From positions 496,001-560,000 of the forward strand of contig JADJOJ010000007.1 in the NCBI GenBank assembly GCA_016713825.1: a DNA stretch of 64,000 bases. Direction: 5' to 3'. Below, in pieces: positions 1 through 7,886 of the stretch. The notes beneath the pieces were generated by a model. That model saw nothing but the letters and a program-made list of their open reading frames with translations. It was not told where the DNA came from and did not search any database. Source of the DNA: Candidatus Leptofilum gracile (GTDB taxonomy: Bacteria; Chloroflexota; Anaerolineae; Promineifilales; Promineifilaceae). The position numbers and the translations under genes were made by a program. Positions within the stretch are counted from its first letter, which is position 1. Every line of letters starts with the position of its first letter.

Positions 1-1267
1 ATGCGCGGCAGTGGGTGGCGGAGCTGGAACCGCGTGAGCGGGAGCGCAGCGGCATCAGCTCGCTCAAGGTGGGCTTCAACAAGGTTTTTGGCTACTACAT
101 CGAAGTCACCCGCACCCACAGCGACCGCGTGCCCGACGATTACATCCGCAAGCAAACGCTGACCAACGCCGAGCGGTACATCACCCCAGAGCTGAAGGAG
201 TACGAAACGCTCATCCTCAACGCCGAGGAGCGCATTTTGGAGATTGAGCGGCGCGTCTTTAGCGAGGTGTGCCAGCAGGTGGCCCAGTACGCCAAGCGGC
301 TGCTCAAAACAGCCCACGTCCTGGCCCAGCTAGATGTGGCGTCGGCCCTGGCCGAAGCGGCGGCAATGCAAGGCTACGTCCGCCCCGTGCTGACAAATGA
401 CAACCGGATCGGGATTGTAAACGGCCGTCACCCCGTCGTGGAGCAAACGCTAAAACTAGAGCGTTTTGTGCCCAACAATGTGCAAATGGACGACCGCGAG
501 CGCATCCAAATCATCACCGGCCCGAATATGGCCGGTAAAAGCACATTCTTAAGACAAGTTGCTTTGGTTGTTTTGATGGCCCAGATTGGCAGCTTTGTGC
601 CCGCCGACAGCGCCGAAATTGGGCTGGTGGACCGCATCTTCACCCGCATTGGTGCGCACGACGAGCTGCACGCCGGGCGCAGCACCTTCATGGTGGAGAT
701 GGTCGAAACGGCCGAAATCCTCAACCACGCCACCCACCGCTCCCTGCTCATCCTGGACGAAATTGGCCGAGGTACCAGCACCTACGACGGCCTGGCCATC
801 GCCTGGGCCATCATCGAATACCTGCACAACCACCCCCGCCTCAAGCCGCGCACCCTTTTTGCCACCCATTACCACGAGCTGGTCGGCCTGGCCGATTTGC
901 TGCCGCTGGTGAGCAACTACAATGTCGCCGTCGCCGAAGAAGGGGACAAGGTGATCTTTTGCACCAGATTGTGCCCGGCGGGGCGGACCAGAGCTACGGC
1001 ATTCACGTGGGCCAGCTGGCGGGGCTACCGCGCGACGTGATCAATCGGGCCAATGAAATTTTGCTGGAATTGGAGGAACATGCGCCAACAACGGCCGTTG
1101 AACCCAGCCGCCTCGACACTGCCCAGCAAATGGCCCTCTTCCCCGAATCCAGCCCCATTTTGGACGAGCTGGCTGGCCTGGACGTGAACAGCATGTCCCC
1201 GCTGGAAGCGATCAACAAGCTGTATGAGTGGAAACGGCGCTATGCGGACAAAACGGAGCAAAAATGA
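1..1267 (+). CDS. mutS: MutS mismatch repair ATPase, C-terminal part, with a frameshift
   Basis: DNA mismatch recognition ATPase, cut by the left window edge. The reading frame is open from base 3, and the 5' part lies outside. Visible parts are the end of the lever/clamp region (FGYYIEV) and the ABC-type ATPase with Walker A GPNMAGKS near base 515-540, the STFMVEM signature, Walker B LDEIGRGTSTYDG and the ATHYHEL His switch. At 957-960 the run TTTT needs one more T: the frame then continues as FLHQIVPGGADQSYG, as in the family, down to a TGA at 1265-1267. Without it the protein ends early at 1040 and loses its helix-turn-helix and C-terminal dimer/beta-clamp region. Either a homopolymer sequencing error or a real inactivating deletion would explain this. 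The stop overlaps the next start (ATGA). Confidence 0.93.
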
Positions 1268-1821
1268 GAAAACTCATCTATGGCATGATGGTATCGTTGG
1301 ATGGCTTTGTGGCCCGGCTCGATGGCGCATTGGACTGGGTGCTGATTGACGAGGAAATGCACACCTTCATCAACAATCAGGAGCGCGAGACGGGTTTGTA
1401 TGTGTACGGCCGTAACCTCTACGAAACGATGCGCTACTGGCAAACGGCCGATCAAGACCCCACCCAACCTGCCTATGAACTGGAATATGCCAAAATCTGG
1501 CAGGCCAAGCCCAAGATTGTCTTCTCGGCCACGTTGAACGAGGTGGAAGGCAACACGCAGCTTGTTCGAGAAGACGCGGTTGCGGAAATCCGCCGGTTGA
1601 AACAGGGGGTGGGACTCGACATTGATGTGGGCGGGCCAACGCTGGCCAGCGCGCTCATCCGGCACAACCTGATCGATGAGTACAAACTGTTCCTTCAGCC
1701 AGTGATTTTGGGCGAAGGCATCCCGTTTTTGCCGCCGGGCGTTACGACGATGAACTTGAGGCTGGTGGAAACACGGCCGTTTCAATCCGGCATCGTTTAC
1801 CTGCGCTACCAAACAAAATAG
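1264..1821 (+). CDS. dihydrofolate reductase family protein (RibD C-terminal type)
   Basis: Predicted NADPH-dependent reductase of 185 residues in the RibD-C/DHFR-like fold. The N-terminus MRKLIYGMMVSLDGFVA is the usual first strand, followed by a YGRNLYETM segment, a GVGLDIDVGGPTLASALI nucleotide-binding stretch and an HNLIDEYKLFLQPVILG core. The start chosen is the ATG at 1264, which overlaps the mutS stop and suggests translational coupling. A longer frame from 1228 would run into mutS. A paralogue lies at 8348-8920. The substrate is unknown: such stand-alone copies are rarely true folate reductases and are common in clusters of small accessory enzymes like this one. Confidence 0.88.
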   Translation: MRKLIYGMMVSLDGFVARLDGALDWVLIDEEMHTFINNQERETGLYVYGRNLYETMRYWQTADQDPTQPAYELEYAKIWQAKPKIVFSATLNEVEGNTQLVREDAVAEIRRLKQGVGLDIDVGGPTLASALIRHNLIDEYKLFLQPVILGEGIPFLPPGVTTMNLRLVETRPFQSGIVYLRYQTK

Positions 1822-1835
1822 CCCAAAATTCATTC

Positions 1836-1864
1836 TGGACGAATTAGAATATTTGTTCTATAAT
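1836..1864 (+). promoter_or_regulatory. candidate promoter with palindromic operator
   Basis: TGGACG at 1836-1841 and TATAAT at 1859-1864 with a 17-base spacer make a plausible sigma-70-type promoter for the DUF1801 gene at 1968. A 16-base dyad, TAGAATATTTGTTCTA at 1845-1860 (TAGAA-N6-TTCTA), fills the spacer and touches the -10 box. That is a typical place for a repressor site. The pattern loosely resembles LexA-type boxes, but no regulator can be named from the sequence. Confidence 0.5.
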
Positions 1865-1967
1865 CAATTCGTTATTTGCCCAAAACTCGCTGATTTTTCA
1901 CACCTTCTCTACAACATTCGGGCAACCACAAGATAAACTAACCGACCTTGCGGCTTGAGAGGCTTTT

Positions 1968-2375
1968 ATGAAAGCTCAGACAGTTGAGCAATTGTTGTCC
2001 CTGCTAGACCATCCCGATATCAACCTGATCAATCTAGTGCGCGAAACAGTTAAGCAAGCGGCACCGGAACTCGTCGAAGGGGTCAAATGGAATGCACCCA
2101 GCTACGCTCTGAACAGCAATGACATCATCACTTTCAACTTTCGCAATTACGGGTCGGTCTCCCTCATTTTCCATACCGGCCCCAAAGGCAAAGATACCAA
2201 GACAGGTCAGCACCTGTTTGAAGAGTCAACGGGTTTGGTCGAGTGGGTGGCGGATAAGCGCTTTGTGTTGAAGGTGGTAGACGGCCGTTTCCTGCAAACC
2301 CACTCCGCTCACATCACCCAACTGATCCAAACCTGGACCGCCTACGCCGCCAACAACTTCGAACCGACTATTTAA
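1968..2375 (+). CDS. DUF1801 domain protein
   Basis: A 135-residue protein of the DUF1801 (YdhG-like, frataxin-like fold) family. The hallmark is the VKWNAPSYAL segment around residues 40-50, followed by strands SVSLIFHTGPKGKD and a C-terminal helix. Family members are small cytosolic proteins, some described as iron chaperones, with no firm biochemical role. The start ATG at 1968 is preceded by GAGAGGC as a weak ribosome site and by a promoter with a palindrome at 1836-1864. It is followed after 12 bases by a small helix-hairpin-helix gene, so the two probably form one transcript. A second, more typical DUF1801 gene is at 4202. Confidence 0.82.
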   Translation: MKAQTVEQLLSLLDHPDINLINLVRETVKQAAPELVEGVKWNAPSYALNSNDIITFNFRNYGSVSLIFHTGPKGKDTKTGQHLFEESTGLVEWVADKRFVLKVVDGRFLQTHSAHITQLIQTWTAYAANNFEPTI

Positions 2376-2387
2376 GCGAGTATAGTT

Positions 2388-2609
2388 ATGTCAAATAAAA
2401 CCATTTGGCCCCAGGGCGTGGCCAAACCAGCACAGCGGGCGCTGGCTGCCGCCGGAATAGAAACTCTGGGCCAACTCACCCAAATCAGCGAAGCCGAACT
2501 GCTCAAGCTGCACGGCATGGGTCCCAAAGCGGTTCGCCATCTGCGCGAAGCACTCGCCGCGCAAAATCTCACCTTCGCCCCAAACGCAGCCAGCAGACCA
2601 GGCGATTAA
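2388..2609 (+). CDS. small helix-hairpin-helix protein (RNAP alpha-CTD-like)
   Basis: A 73-residue protein. The segment from about residue 10 to 60 (ALAAAGIETLGQLTQIS, then LLKLHGMGPKAVRHLREAL) is a helix-hairpin-helix pair like that of the RNA polymerase alpha C-terminal domain and DUF4332-type proteins, which bind DNA without sequence specificity. The gene starts with ATG 2388, 12 bases after the DUF1801 stop. A strong hairpin with a T run follows at 2654. A role in DNA binding is inferred from the fold only. Confidence 0.75.
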   Translation: MSNKTIWPQGVAKPAQRALAAAGIETLGQLTQISEAELLKLHGMGPKAVRHLREALAAQNLTFAPNAASRPGD

Positions 2610-2653
2610 ATTTTCTGGCTCTTCAACAAATAGTGTCCTTGACAAAAGCATTT

Positions 2654-2709
2654 ATCAAAGATTTCGCAGATTAAAAATCTGCTAAATCTGCGAAATCTTT
2701 GATTTTTTA
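2654..2709 (+). terminator. 19-bp stem hairpin with T tract, repeated family
   Basis: Perfect inverted repeat: ATCAAAGATTTCGCAGATT at 2654-2672 and its complement at 2685-2703, 12-base loop, then TTTTTTAG. It has the form of an intrinsic terminator for the DUF1801/HhH transcript. The same words recur at 33623-33684, again directly after a gene, and as a half copy near 58272-58286, so this is a dispersed repeat used at gene ends. Confidence 0.7.
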
Positions 2710-2814
2710 GTCTTGACAGCACACTAATTGGTGTTGACCCAATTTTCTCTAGTTTTCTCTGTGGAACACTGCGCAGCTCTGTGTTCCGCTGTTTCTTTCT
2801 TTTTAGGAGTGTTT

Positions 2815-3291
2815 ATGTCAAGCAAAATAGATAGCGATTTATTCAAAAAAGCCCTCTACCTGGTTTTAGATGAAACATTCGACAGCGTACAGGGCATCTA
2901 TTTGGACAAGGGAACCTCGTTTTTCGAGACCCTGGCCACCATCACGGCCGAAGAAGCATCGGTTCCGGTGGGTGGCAAGTGCGCCACGCTGGCGGCGCAG
3001 GTAAAGCACACTGCGTTTTACCTGGATGTGCTGGAAGAAAATGTGCGTACCCAGAAGTTTGAGCCGGTGGATTGGGGCGAGATTTGGCGGGAGGTAACGG
3101 CCGTTTCCCCCCAACAATGGCAAACCATCCAAAATGAACTGCGCGACAGCTACAACAAAATTAAGCAGCTCATTCACGACCAGGCAGAATGGCAAAACGA
3201 ACGTGAAATTGGCGGTGCCATCGCCATGATTGTGCATACCGCCTACCACCTGGGCGAAATTCGCCAGGCATTGTGTACCTTAAGATCGTAA
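2815..3291 (+). CDS. DinB-family four-helix protein
   Basis: A 158-residue protein of the DinB/YfiT-like metalloenzyme fold. Metal-ligand histidines are expected in AAQVKHTAFYLDVL near residue 62 and in AMIVHTAYHLGEIRQAL near the C-terminus, and both are present. Some members of the superfamily are thiol S-transferases, but the role here is unknown. The start is the ATG at 2815 because AGGAG sits at 2805-2809. The longer frame from 2728 would begin inside an intergenic word repeat (TTCTCTGTGG) and is rejected. A second DinB gene lies at 7311, and a DinB domain is fused to the protein at 56895. Confidence 0.85.
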   Translation: MSSKIDSDLFKKALYLVLDETFDSVQGIYLDKGTSFFETLATITAEEASVPVGGKCATLAAQVKHTAFYLDVLEENVRTQKFEPVDWGEIWREVTAVSPQQWQTIQNELRDSYNKIKQLIHDQAEWQNEREIGGAIAMIVHTAYHLGEIRQALCTLRS

Positions 3292-3318
3292 CGGCCGTCT
3301 GCCCACCAAGAGGTTAAG

Positions 3319-3735
3319 ATGACGCTTCAAGAAGATTTAATCGTCGATATTCCACCTGAGCGAGTCAAATTTTTTGGCACTACGGGTAAAATGCTGCTGC
3401 CTTCGGCAACGGCCGTTGCCGCCATCGTGGCCCAGATTCCGGCCGCCCAACTGATGACCACCGTCCAGCTGCGCCAAAAGCTAACCGAGCAGTTCAACGT
3501 GCAGGGCACCTGCCCGGTAACCACCCGCAAAGCCCTACAAACGATGGCTCAGGATGCCAGCAGCGCCGCCCCCTTCTGGCGCGTGGTGAATCAAGACGGC
3601 GGGCTGCTCTCGGTTTTCCCTGGCGGCAAGGCGGCTCAGGCAGCTCGCTTGCAGGCCGAAGGATTTCTCATCACCACGGCAACATCGCCCAAAGTGGCGG
3701 GCTACAGCGCCAGTCTCGTTGATGGTGGCGGCTGA
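3319..3735 (+). CDS. MGMT/alkyltransferase-like DNA-binding domain protein
   Basis: A 138-residue protein resembling the DNA-binding domain of O6-alkylguanine DNA alkyltransferases and ATL proteins. It has an N-terminal helical part followed by PFWRVVNQDGGLL and GGKAAQAARLQAEGF, which match the usual P-x-HRV and QxxLLExEG blocks. The catalytic PCHRV cysteine is absent: the block reads PFWRVV and the only Cys is in QGTCPVTTRKAL. It may therefore flag alkylated bases rather than repair them directly, as ATL proteins do, or serve another role. It follows the DinB gene by 27 bases and probably shares its transcript. Confidence 0.7.
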   Translation: MTLQEDLIVDIPPERVKFFGTTGKMLLPSATAVAAIVAQIPAAQLMTTVQLRQKLTEQFNVQGTCPVTTRKALQTMAQDASSAAPFWRVVNQDGGLLSVFPGGKAAQAARLQAEGFLITTATSPKVAGYSASLVDGGG

Positions 3736-3778
3736 TTGGTGGATACGGCCGTTACCCTGCAACCGGAAAAATCGAGAA

Positions 3779-4186
3779 ATGAAAACAACCAACTATTTCA
3801 ACACATTCATCGAAGTGGCCGAGGATTGCCCAACAACTTACGGGGAAATCCCGCCAGAAAAAGGCAAAAAATCCGTGGCCAATTTACAGTATGAAATGCT
3901 GCACGGGCATCCCTACGAATACACTTCAGACGACGTTTTGTTTGCGGTCTTTGCCGAACGCAATCAGATTCCCGAAGAAGATTTGGCCGAACACCGAGCG
4001 CTTTTTTTCGCCAAAGGCCAGCCTTGCTTCCGCGCCTCGCCGCTGACCAAGCGGTACGGCTGGGGTGTACACAGCAACGACGAGGGCAAAATTGCCCTGT
4101 TCGGCGTAGAAACCGAAGCTTACCAGGAGATGGTGGCTAACAAAGCCATCCCCAAAACAAAAGCCATGCGCTCTTCGCGGGCTTAA
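3779..4186 (+). CDS. DUF6157 family protein
   Basis: A 135-residue protein. The N-terminus MKTTNYFNTFIEVAEDCP, then the YGEIPPEKGKKSVANLQYEM block and PYEYTSDDVLFAVFAERN are characteristic of the DUF6157 family, whose function is not known. The ATG at 3779 is chosen because conservation begins there. The in-frame upstream part from 3719 overlaps the preceding gene and looks like untranslated spacer. It lies 15 bases before the next gene, in the same run of small accessory proteins. Confidence 0.8.
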   Translation: MKTTNYFNTFIEVAEDCPTTYGEIPPEKGKKSVANLQYEMLHGHPYEYTSDDVLFAVFAERNQIPEEDLAEHRALFFAKGQPCFRASPLTKRYGWGVHSNDEGKIALFGVETEAYQEMVANKAIPKTKAMRSSRA

Positions 4187-4201
4187 GAGATTGGAAAAAT
4201 T

Positions 4202-4576
4202 ATGGAAAAACCAGCAACGATTGACGAATACATCTCTCAGTTTCCGGCAGATGTCCAGGAGATTCTGCAAAAGGTGCGGGAGACGATACGAACGGCCGTT
4301 CCCCAGGCCACCGAAGCGATCAGCTACGGCATGCCCACCTTCAAGCTAGAGGGTAACCTGGTTCATTTTGGCGCTTTCAAAGAACATCTCGGCTTTTATC
4401 CCATCCCTTCCGGGCTGATTCAGTTCCAGGAAGAGTTGGCCCAATACAAAAGCGGCAAAGGCTCCGTGCAGTTTCCCTACAACCAGCCCATGCCCTATGC
4501 GTTAATTACCAAAATCGTTCAGTTCAGAGTCACCGAAAATTTGGCAAAAGCAGCGACAAAAAAGAAAAAGAAGTAG
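4202..4576 (+). CDS. DUF1801 / YdhG-like iron-chaperone-type protein
   Basis: A 124-residue DUF1801 protein. It shows the full pattern: IDEYISQFPADVQEILQKVRETIR, AISYGMPTFKLEGNLVHFGAFKEHLGFYP, and a C-terminal helix with VQFPYNQPMPYALITKIVQFR. Homologues have a frataxin-like fold and have been proposed to handle iron, though this is unproven. The C-terminus ends in a run of lysines (KKKKK), which may aid nucleic-acid binding. It sits between DUF6157 and a propeller gene on the same strand with short gaps. Confidence 0.85.
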   Translation: MEKPATIDEYISQFPADVQEILQKVRETIRTAVPQATEAISYGMPTFKLEGNLVHFGAFKEHLGFYPIPSGLIQFQEELAQYKSGKGSVQFPYNQPMPYALITKIVQFRVTENLAKAATKKKKK

Positions 4577-4596
4577 CCCCAATAAGGAGACAAATC

Positions 4597-5712
4597 ATGA
4601 GTGGTGTTCGCGTTTTAGTTGGCACGCGCAAAGGCGCATTTATTCTCACCTCCGATGAAAAGCGGCAGGAATGGGACGTCAGCGGCCCCCATTTTGCAGG
4701 CTGGGAGATTTATCACATGAAAGGCTCCCGCCTCAATCCAAACCGCATCTACGCTTCGCAATCCTCCGGCTGGTTTGGCCAGCTCATCCAGCGCTCTGAC
4801 GACGGCGGCCAAACCTGGGAAGCCGTCAACAACGAGTTTGCCTACGATGGTAATCCTGGCACCCACCAATTTTACGACGGCACGCAGCACCCCTGGGAGT
4901 TTAAGCGTGTCTGGCACCTGGAGCCATCGCTCTCCGAGCCAGACACCGTGTACGCTGGCGTAGAAGACGCCGCCCTGTTCCGCTCCAGCGATGGCGGCCA
5001 GAGCTGGCAAGAGCTGCCCGGCCTGCGTGAGGTGAAGGGACATTTGTGGCAGCCCGGCGCAGGCGGCATGTGCCTGCACACCATCGCGTTAGACCCCGGC
5101 AACCCCAACCGCATGTTTGTCGCCATCTCCGCCGCAGGTGCCTTCCGCAGCGACGACGGTGGCGAGACGTGGCGCCCCATCAACGAAGGGCTGAACTCCC
5201 CGTTTGAACTGCCAGATGCCGAGGCTGAAGTTGGCCATTGTGTACACAATATCGCCCTGCACCCTTCACGGCCCGATGTGCTGTTCATGCAAAAACATTG
5301 GGACGTGATGCGCAGCGACAACGCAGGCGACCTGTGGCACGAAGTGAGCGGCAATTTGCCCAGCGACTTTGGCTTTCCCATCGCCGTGCACGCCCACGAA
5401 CCAGAAACGATCTATGTGGTGCCCATCAAAAGCGACTCGGAGCATTACCCGCCGGAAGGCAAGCTGCGCGTCTACCGCAGCCGCAGTGGCGGCAACGAGT
5501 GGGAAGCGCTGACCAACGGCCTGCCGCAAGAAAATTGTTATGTCAATATTTTACGGGATGCGATGGCGATAGATACCCTGCCTTCCTGCGGCATCTACTT
5601 TGGCACCACGGGCGGCCAGGTGTACGCCTCCGCCGATTCTGGCGACAGCTGGACAGCCATCGTGCGCGATTTGCCTGCCGTCCTGTCTGTTGAAGTGCAA
5701 ACCCTGCCATGA
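4597..5712 (+). CDS. BNR/Asp-box beta-propeller protein (sialidase/VPS10-like repeats)
   Basis: A 371-residue propeller. At least five blades carry Asp-box signatures: SDDGGQTW, SSDGGQSW, SDDGGETW, SDNAGDLW and SADSGDSW. The N-terminus MSGVRVLVGTRKGAFIL lacks a signal peptide, so the protein is probably cytosolic, unlike true sialidases. GAGGMCLHTIALDP and HCVHNIALHPSRPDVLFMQ are typical of the WD40/YVTN/BNR-like family found in Chloroflexota and Actinobacteria. An AGGAGA ribosome site precedes ATG 4597. Its stop overlaps the start of a MoaD/ThiS-like gene (ATGA), suggesting that the two act together. No substrate can be inferred. Confidence 0.85.
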   Translation: MSGVRVLVGTRKGAFILTSDEKRQEWDVSGPHFAGWEIYHMKGSRLNPNRIYASQSSGWFGQLIQRSDDGGQTWEAVNNEFAYDGNPGTHQFYDGTQHPWEFKRVWHLEPSLSEPDTVYAGVEDAALFRSSDGGQSWQELPGLREVKGHLWQPGAGGMCLHTIALDPGNPNRMFVAISAAGAFRSDDGGETWRPINEGLNSPFELPDAEAEVGHCVHNIALHPSRPDVLFMQKHWDVMRSDNAGDLWHEVSGNLPSDFGFPIAVHAHEPETIYVVPIKSDSEHYPPEGKLRVYRSRSGGNEWEALTNGLPQENCYVNILRDAMAIDTLPSCGIYFGTTGGQVYASADSGDSWTAIVRDLPAVLSVEVQTLP

Positions 5713-6005
5713 TTCGCGTAACGTTACCGTTCCATCTGCGCAATCTGGCCAAAGTGGGCAAAGAAGTGCAGCTAGAACTGGATGGCCCCATCACCCAGCA
5801 GGCGATTTTGGACAGGCTGGAAGCGATGTACCCCGTCCTGCGGGGCACGGTGCGGGAGCATCAGTCGCAGAAGCGGCGGGATTTCATCCGCTTTTTTGCC
5901 GCCGGGCAGGATTGGTCCCACGAGGCCCCAGACAAACCGCTGCCAGAGTCGGTGGCCAACGGCACCGAGCCGTTTCGCATCATCGGCGCAATGGCTGGCG
6001 GATGA
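5709..6005 (+). CDS. MoaD/ThiS-like ubiquitin-fold protein
   Basis: A 98-residue protein ending in Gly-Gly (IIGAMAGG). That is the hallmark of MoaD/ThiS sulfur carriers, which are adenylated and thiocarboxylated at the terminal glycine. The sequence MIRVTLPFHLRNLAKVGKEV and the DRLEAMYPVLRGTVRE helix fit the beta-grasp fold. The C-terminal half (RDFIRFFAAGQDWSHEAPD) differs from molybdopterin-pathway MoaD. The start overlaps the propeller gene stop by four bases. No MoaE, ThiG or E1-like gene is in the window, so the sulfur acceptor is unknown. It could instead be a protein-modifying carrier. Confidence 0.83.
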   Translation: MIRVTLPFHLRNLAKVGKEVQLELDGPITQQAILDRLEAMYPVLRGTVREHQSQKRRDFIRFFAAGQDWSHEAPDKPLPESVANGTEPFRIIGAMAGG

Positions 6006-6007
6006 AA

Positions 6008-6066
6008 TTCACCGCAGAGAGCGCGGAGAACGCAGAGAAAAACTCCGTGTTCTCCGCGTTCTCGTA
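6008..6066. repeat. intergenic word repeat with hairpin
   Basis: The 67-base gap before the DUF1697 gene consists of CGCAGAGA/CGCGGAGAA-type words followed by their complement, with GCGGAGAAC at 6022-6030 pairing with GTTCTCCGC at 6049-6057. The same vocabulary is seen near 2745-2790, 12850-12932, 16745-16850, 21530-21565 and 56715-56760. Confidence 0.55.
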
Positions 6067-6072
6067 AGACCT

Positions 6073-6618
6073 ATGAATACGATTATTGCTTTGCTTCGGG
6101 GAATCAACGTGGGTGGGCATGGCAAGCTGCCCATGCGGGAGTTGAAAGCGTTGCTGGAAGGAATGGGTCTGGCCAATGTGCAAACCTACATCCAAAGTGG
6201 CAATGTGATTTTCCAGAGCGAGCGGGCAGATTGGCCCGCGCTGGCGCAGGAAATTGGCGCGGCGATTGGGGAAAGTCATGGGTTTGTGCCGCAGGTGATG
6301 CTGCTGCGGCTGGCGGATTTGGAGACGGCCGTTTCCCACACCCCCTTCCCCACCACCGACGAACAACACAAAACGCTTCACTTCTACTTCCTGGCCTCCG
6401 CCCCGCCTAACCCGGATCTGGCCAGCCTGGAAGCAATCAAAAGCGAAACCGAGCAGTTTGCCCTGATCGACGCCGTGTTTTATCTACACGCGCCAGATGG
6501 AATCGGCCGTTCCAGGCTGGCGGTCAAGGTGGAGCGCGCCCTGGGCGTGGCGGCCACGGCCCGCAACTGGCGCACGGTGAGCAAACTTTTGGAGATGGGA
6601 ACGGCCGTATCCGCCTAA
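6073..6618 (+). CDS. DUF1697 family protein
   Basis: A 181-residue protein of the DUF1697 family. Signature: the N-terminal IIALLRGINVGGHGKLPMREL, then VQTYIQSGNVIFQSE and a C-terminal DGIGRSRLAVKVERALGVAATARNWRTVSKLLEM block. Function is unknown. The ATG at 6073 is used. The in-frame extension back to 5782 would run through the MoaD gene and an intergenic repeat. It is the fourth of a set of tightly spaced plus-strand accessory genes. Confidence 0.88.
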   Translation: MNTIIALLRGINVGGHGKLPMRELKALLEGMGLANVQTYIQSGNVIFQSERADWPALAQEIGAAIGESHGFVPQVMLLRLADLETAVSHTPFPTTDEQHKTLHFYFLASAPPNPDLASLEAIKSETEQFALIDAVFYLHAPDGIGRSRLAVKVERALGVAATARNWRTVSKLLEMGTAVSA

Positions 6619-6658
6619 TCTACCTGCAAACAAACCAATTTTGAACAAGGAGTCTCAA

Positions 6659-7081
6659 ATGACCACAATCACAGCTTATGTCAACTATGATGGCACTTGT
6701 GAAGAAGCCTTTAACTTTTACGCCGCCGTATTTAAGGGCAGCTCGCTCAGCCTCGACCGCTTCAGCAGCATGCCAAATGCAGCCGAGATGCCCCCAAGCG
6801 CTCAAAACAAAATTATGCACGCTGCCCTGACCCTGGGAAACCAGGGGCTGATCATGGGCAGTGACGTCCTGCAAGGCATGGGTGGCGACGTTGTTTTTGG
6901 CAACAACTTTGGCCTTACCCTCCAGCCAGACAGCGAAGAAGAAGCAATCCGGCTTTTTAACGCGCTTTCCGAAGGTGGTAATGTGACCATGCCTCTGGAA
7001 AAAACCTTCTGGAACGCCACCTTTGGCATGTTCGTCGATAAATTTGGCATCAACTGGATGGTCAATTACGACCATAAGTAA
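6659..7081 (+). CDS. VOC family protein (PhnB-like)
   Basis: A 140-residue vicinal-oxygen-chelate fold protein. The motifs MTTITAYVNYDGTCEEAFNFYAAVFKG and IMHAALTLGNQGLIMGSDVL fit the PhnB/3-demethylubiquinone methyltransferase-like group of metal-binding beta-alpha-beta-beta-beta modules. The C-terminal WNATFGMFVDKFGINWMVNYD is the usual last strand. AAGGAG at 6647-6652 supports ATG 6659 over an upstream TTG. The enzymatic reaction cannot be inferred. Confidence 0.87.
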   Translation: MTTITAYVNYDGTCEEAFNFYAAVFKGSSLSLDRFSSMPNAAEMPPSAQNKIMHAALTLGNQGLIMGSDVLQGMGGDVVFGNNFGLTLQPDSEEEAIRLFNALSEGGNVTMPLEKTFWNATFGMFVDKFGINWMVNYDHK

Positions 7082-7086
7082 ACATC

Positions 7087-7311
7087 ATGCAAAAAATCAC
7101 ACCGTTTTTATGGTTCGACAACCAGGCTGAAGAAGCCGTCAACCTGTACGTCTCCCTTTTTAACAATTCAAAAATTCTCGACGTGAACCGATATGGCAAA
7201 GATGCCCCCTTCCCCGAAGGCACGCTGTTTACCGCCCGTTTTCAGCTAGAGGGCCAGGAATGTGTGGCCACGTTGCAGGCAGCGTACAATCAAGAGCCGG
7301 AGGCAGCCTGA
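7087..7311 (+). pseudogene. truncated VOC/PhnB-like gene
   Basis: The first 60 or so residues (MQKITPFLWFDNQAEEAVNLYVSLF, then RFQLEGQE) are a clear second PhnB-like VOC protein. Family members run about 115-160 residues, while this frame stops at 74. After FQLEGQE the conserved second half is missing and an unrelated 17-residue tail leads straight into the DinB gene start. This looks like a deletion that removed the 3' half of the VOC gene and joined the remnant to the next gene. The fold should not form alone, so it is probably nonfunctional, although its stop overlaps the DinB ATG and may still couple translation. Confidence 0.65.
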
Positions 7312-7886
7312 TGCTACAACAAGAAATGTCCCTGATGCAGATTTATGAAGGATGGGAAGGCCACCAGACCAGCCTGGTCCACGCTATTGCTTCGCTAACG
7401 CCGGAGCAGCTGCGCTGGCGGCCAGCGGAAAATCTTCACTCGGTTGGTGAGCTGGCGCGGCATATCAGCCTGGGCCGTCTGGTCTGGTTTTTACGGATGA
7501 ACGCGCCTGGCAGTGCGTCACTGGCGGAGACCATTGATGCCTGGGAAGTTGATGGGGATGGCAACCGTCACATTGTTGAGTCGGCAATACCGATTGCGGC
7601 AACGGCCGTTGACCTCGTCCACTGGCTGGAAATCACCGGGGAAATGGTGGCCAACACGCTGCAAAGCTGGCACGTCTCTGACCTGAGCCAGACCTACCGC
7701 CACACCTGGAACGGCGACGTGTACAATGTGTCGCGCCAGTGGACCATCTGGCGCATCTTAACCCACGATATTCACCACGGCGGCCAGATCGCCCTGATGC
7801 TGGGGATGCAGGGCATCGCCGTGTTTGAGCTGGGCGATCTGTTTGGCCACATCACCCTGCCGCCGCTGGCAGAGGGAGCAGAATGA
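7311..7886 (+). CDS. DinB-family protein
   Basis: A 191-residue DinB-superfamily four-helix protein. Metal-ligand histidines are visible in VGELARHISLGRLVWFL and in ILTHDIHHGGQIALMLGMQG. The start is ATG 7311, preceded by GGAGG at 7299-7303 and overlapping the previous stop by one base (TGATG). A frame from 7260 would extend into the VOC remnant. The next gene overlaps its end by four bases, so these genes are probably cotranscribed. Confidence 0.87.
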   Translation: MLQQEMSLMQIYEGWEGHQTSLVHAIASLTPEQLRWRPAENLHSVGELARHISLGRLVWFLRMNAPGSASLAETIDAWEVDGDGNRHIVESAIPIAATAVDLVHWLEITGEMVANTLQSWHVSDLSQTYRHTWNGDVYNVSRQWTIWRILTHDIHHGGQIALMLGMQGIAVFELGDLFGHITLPPLAEGAE

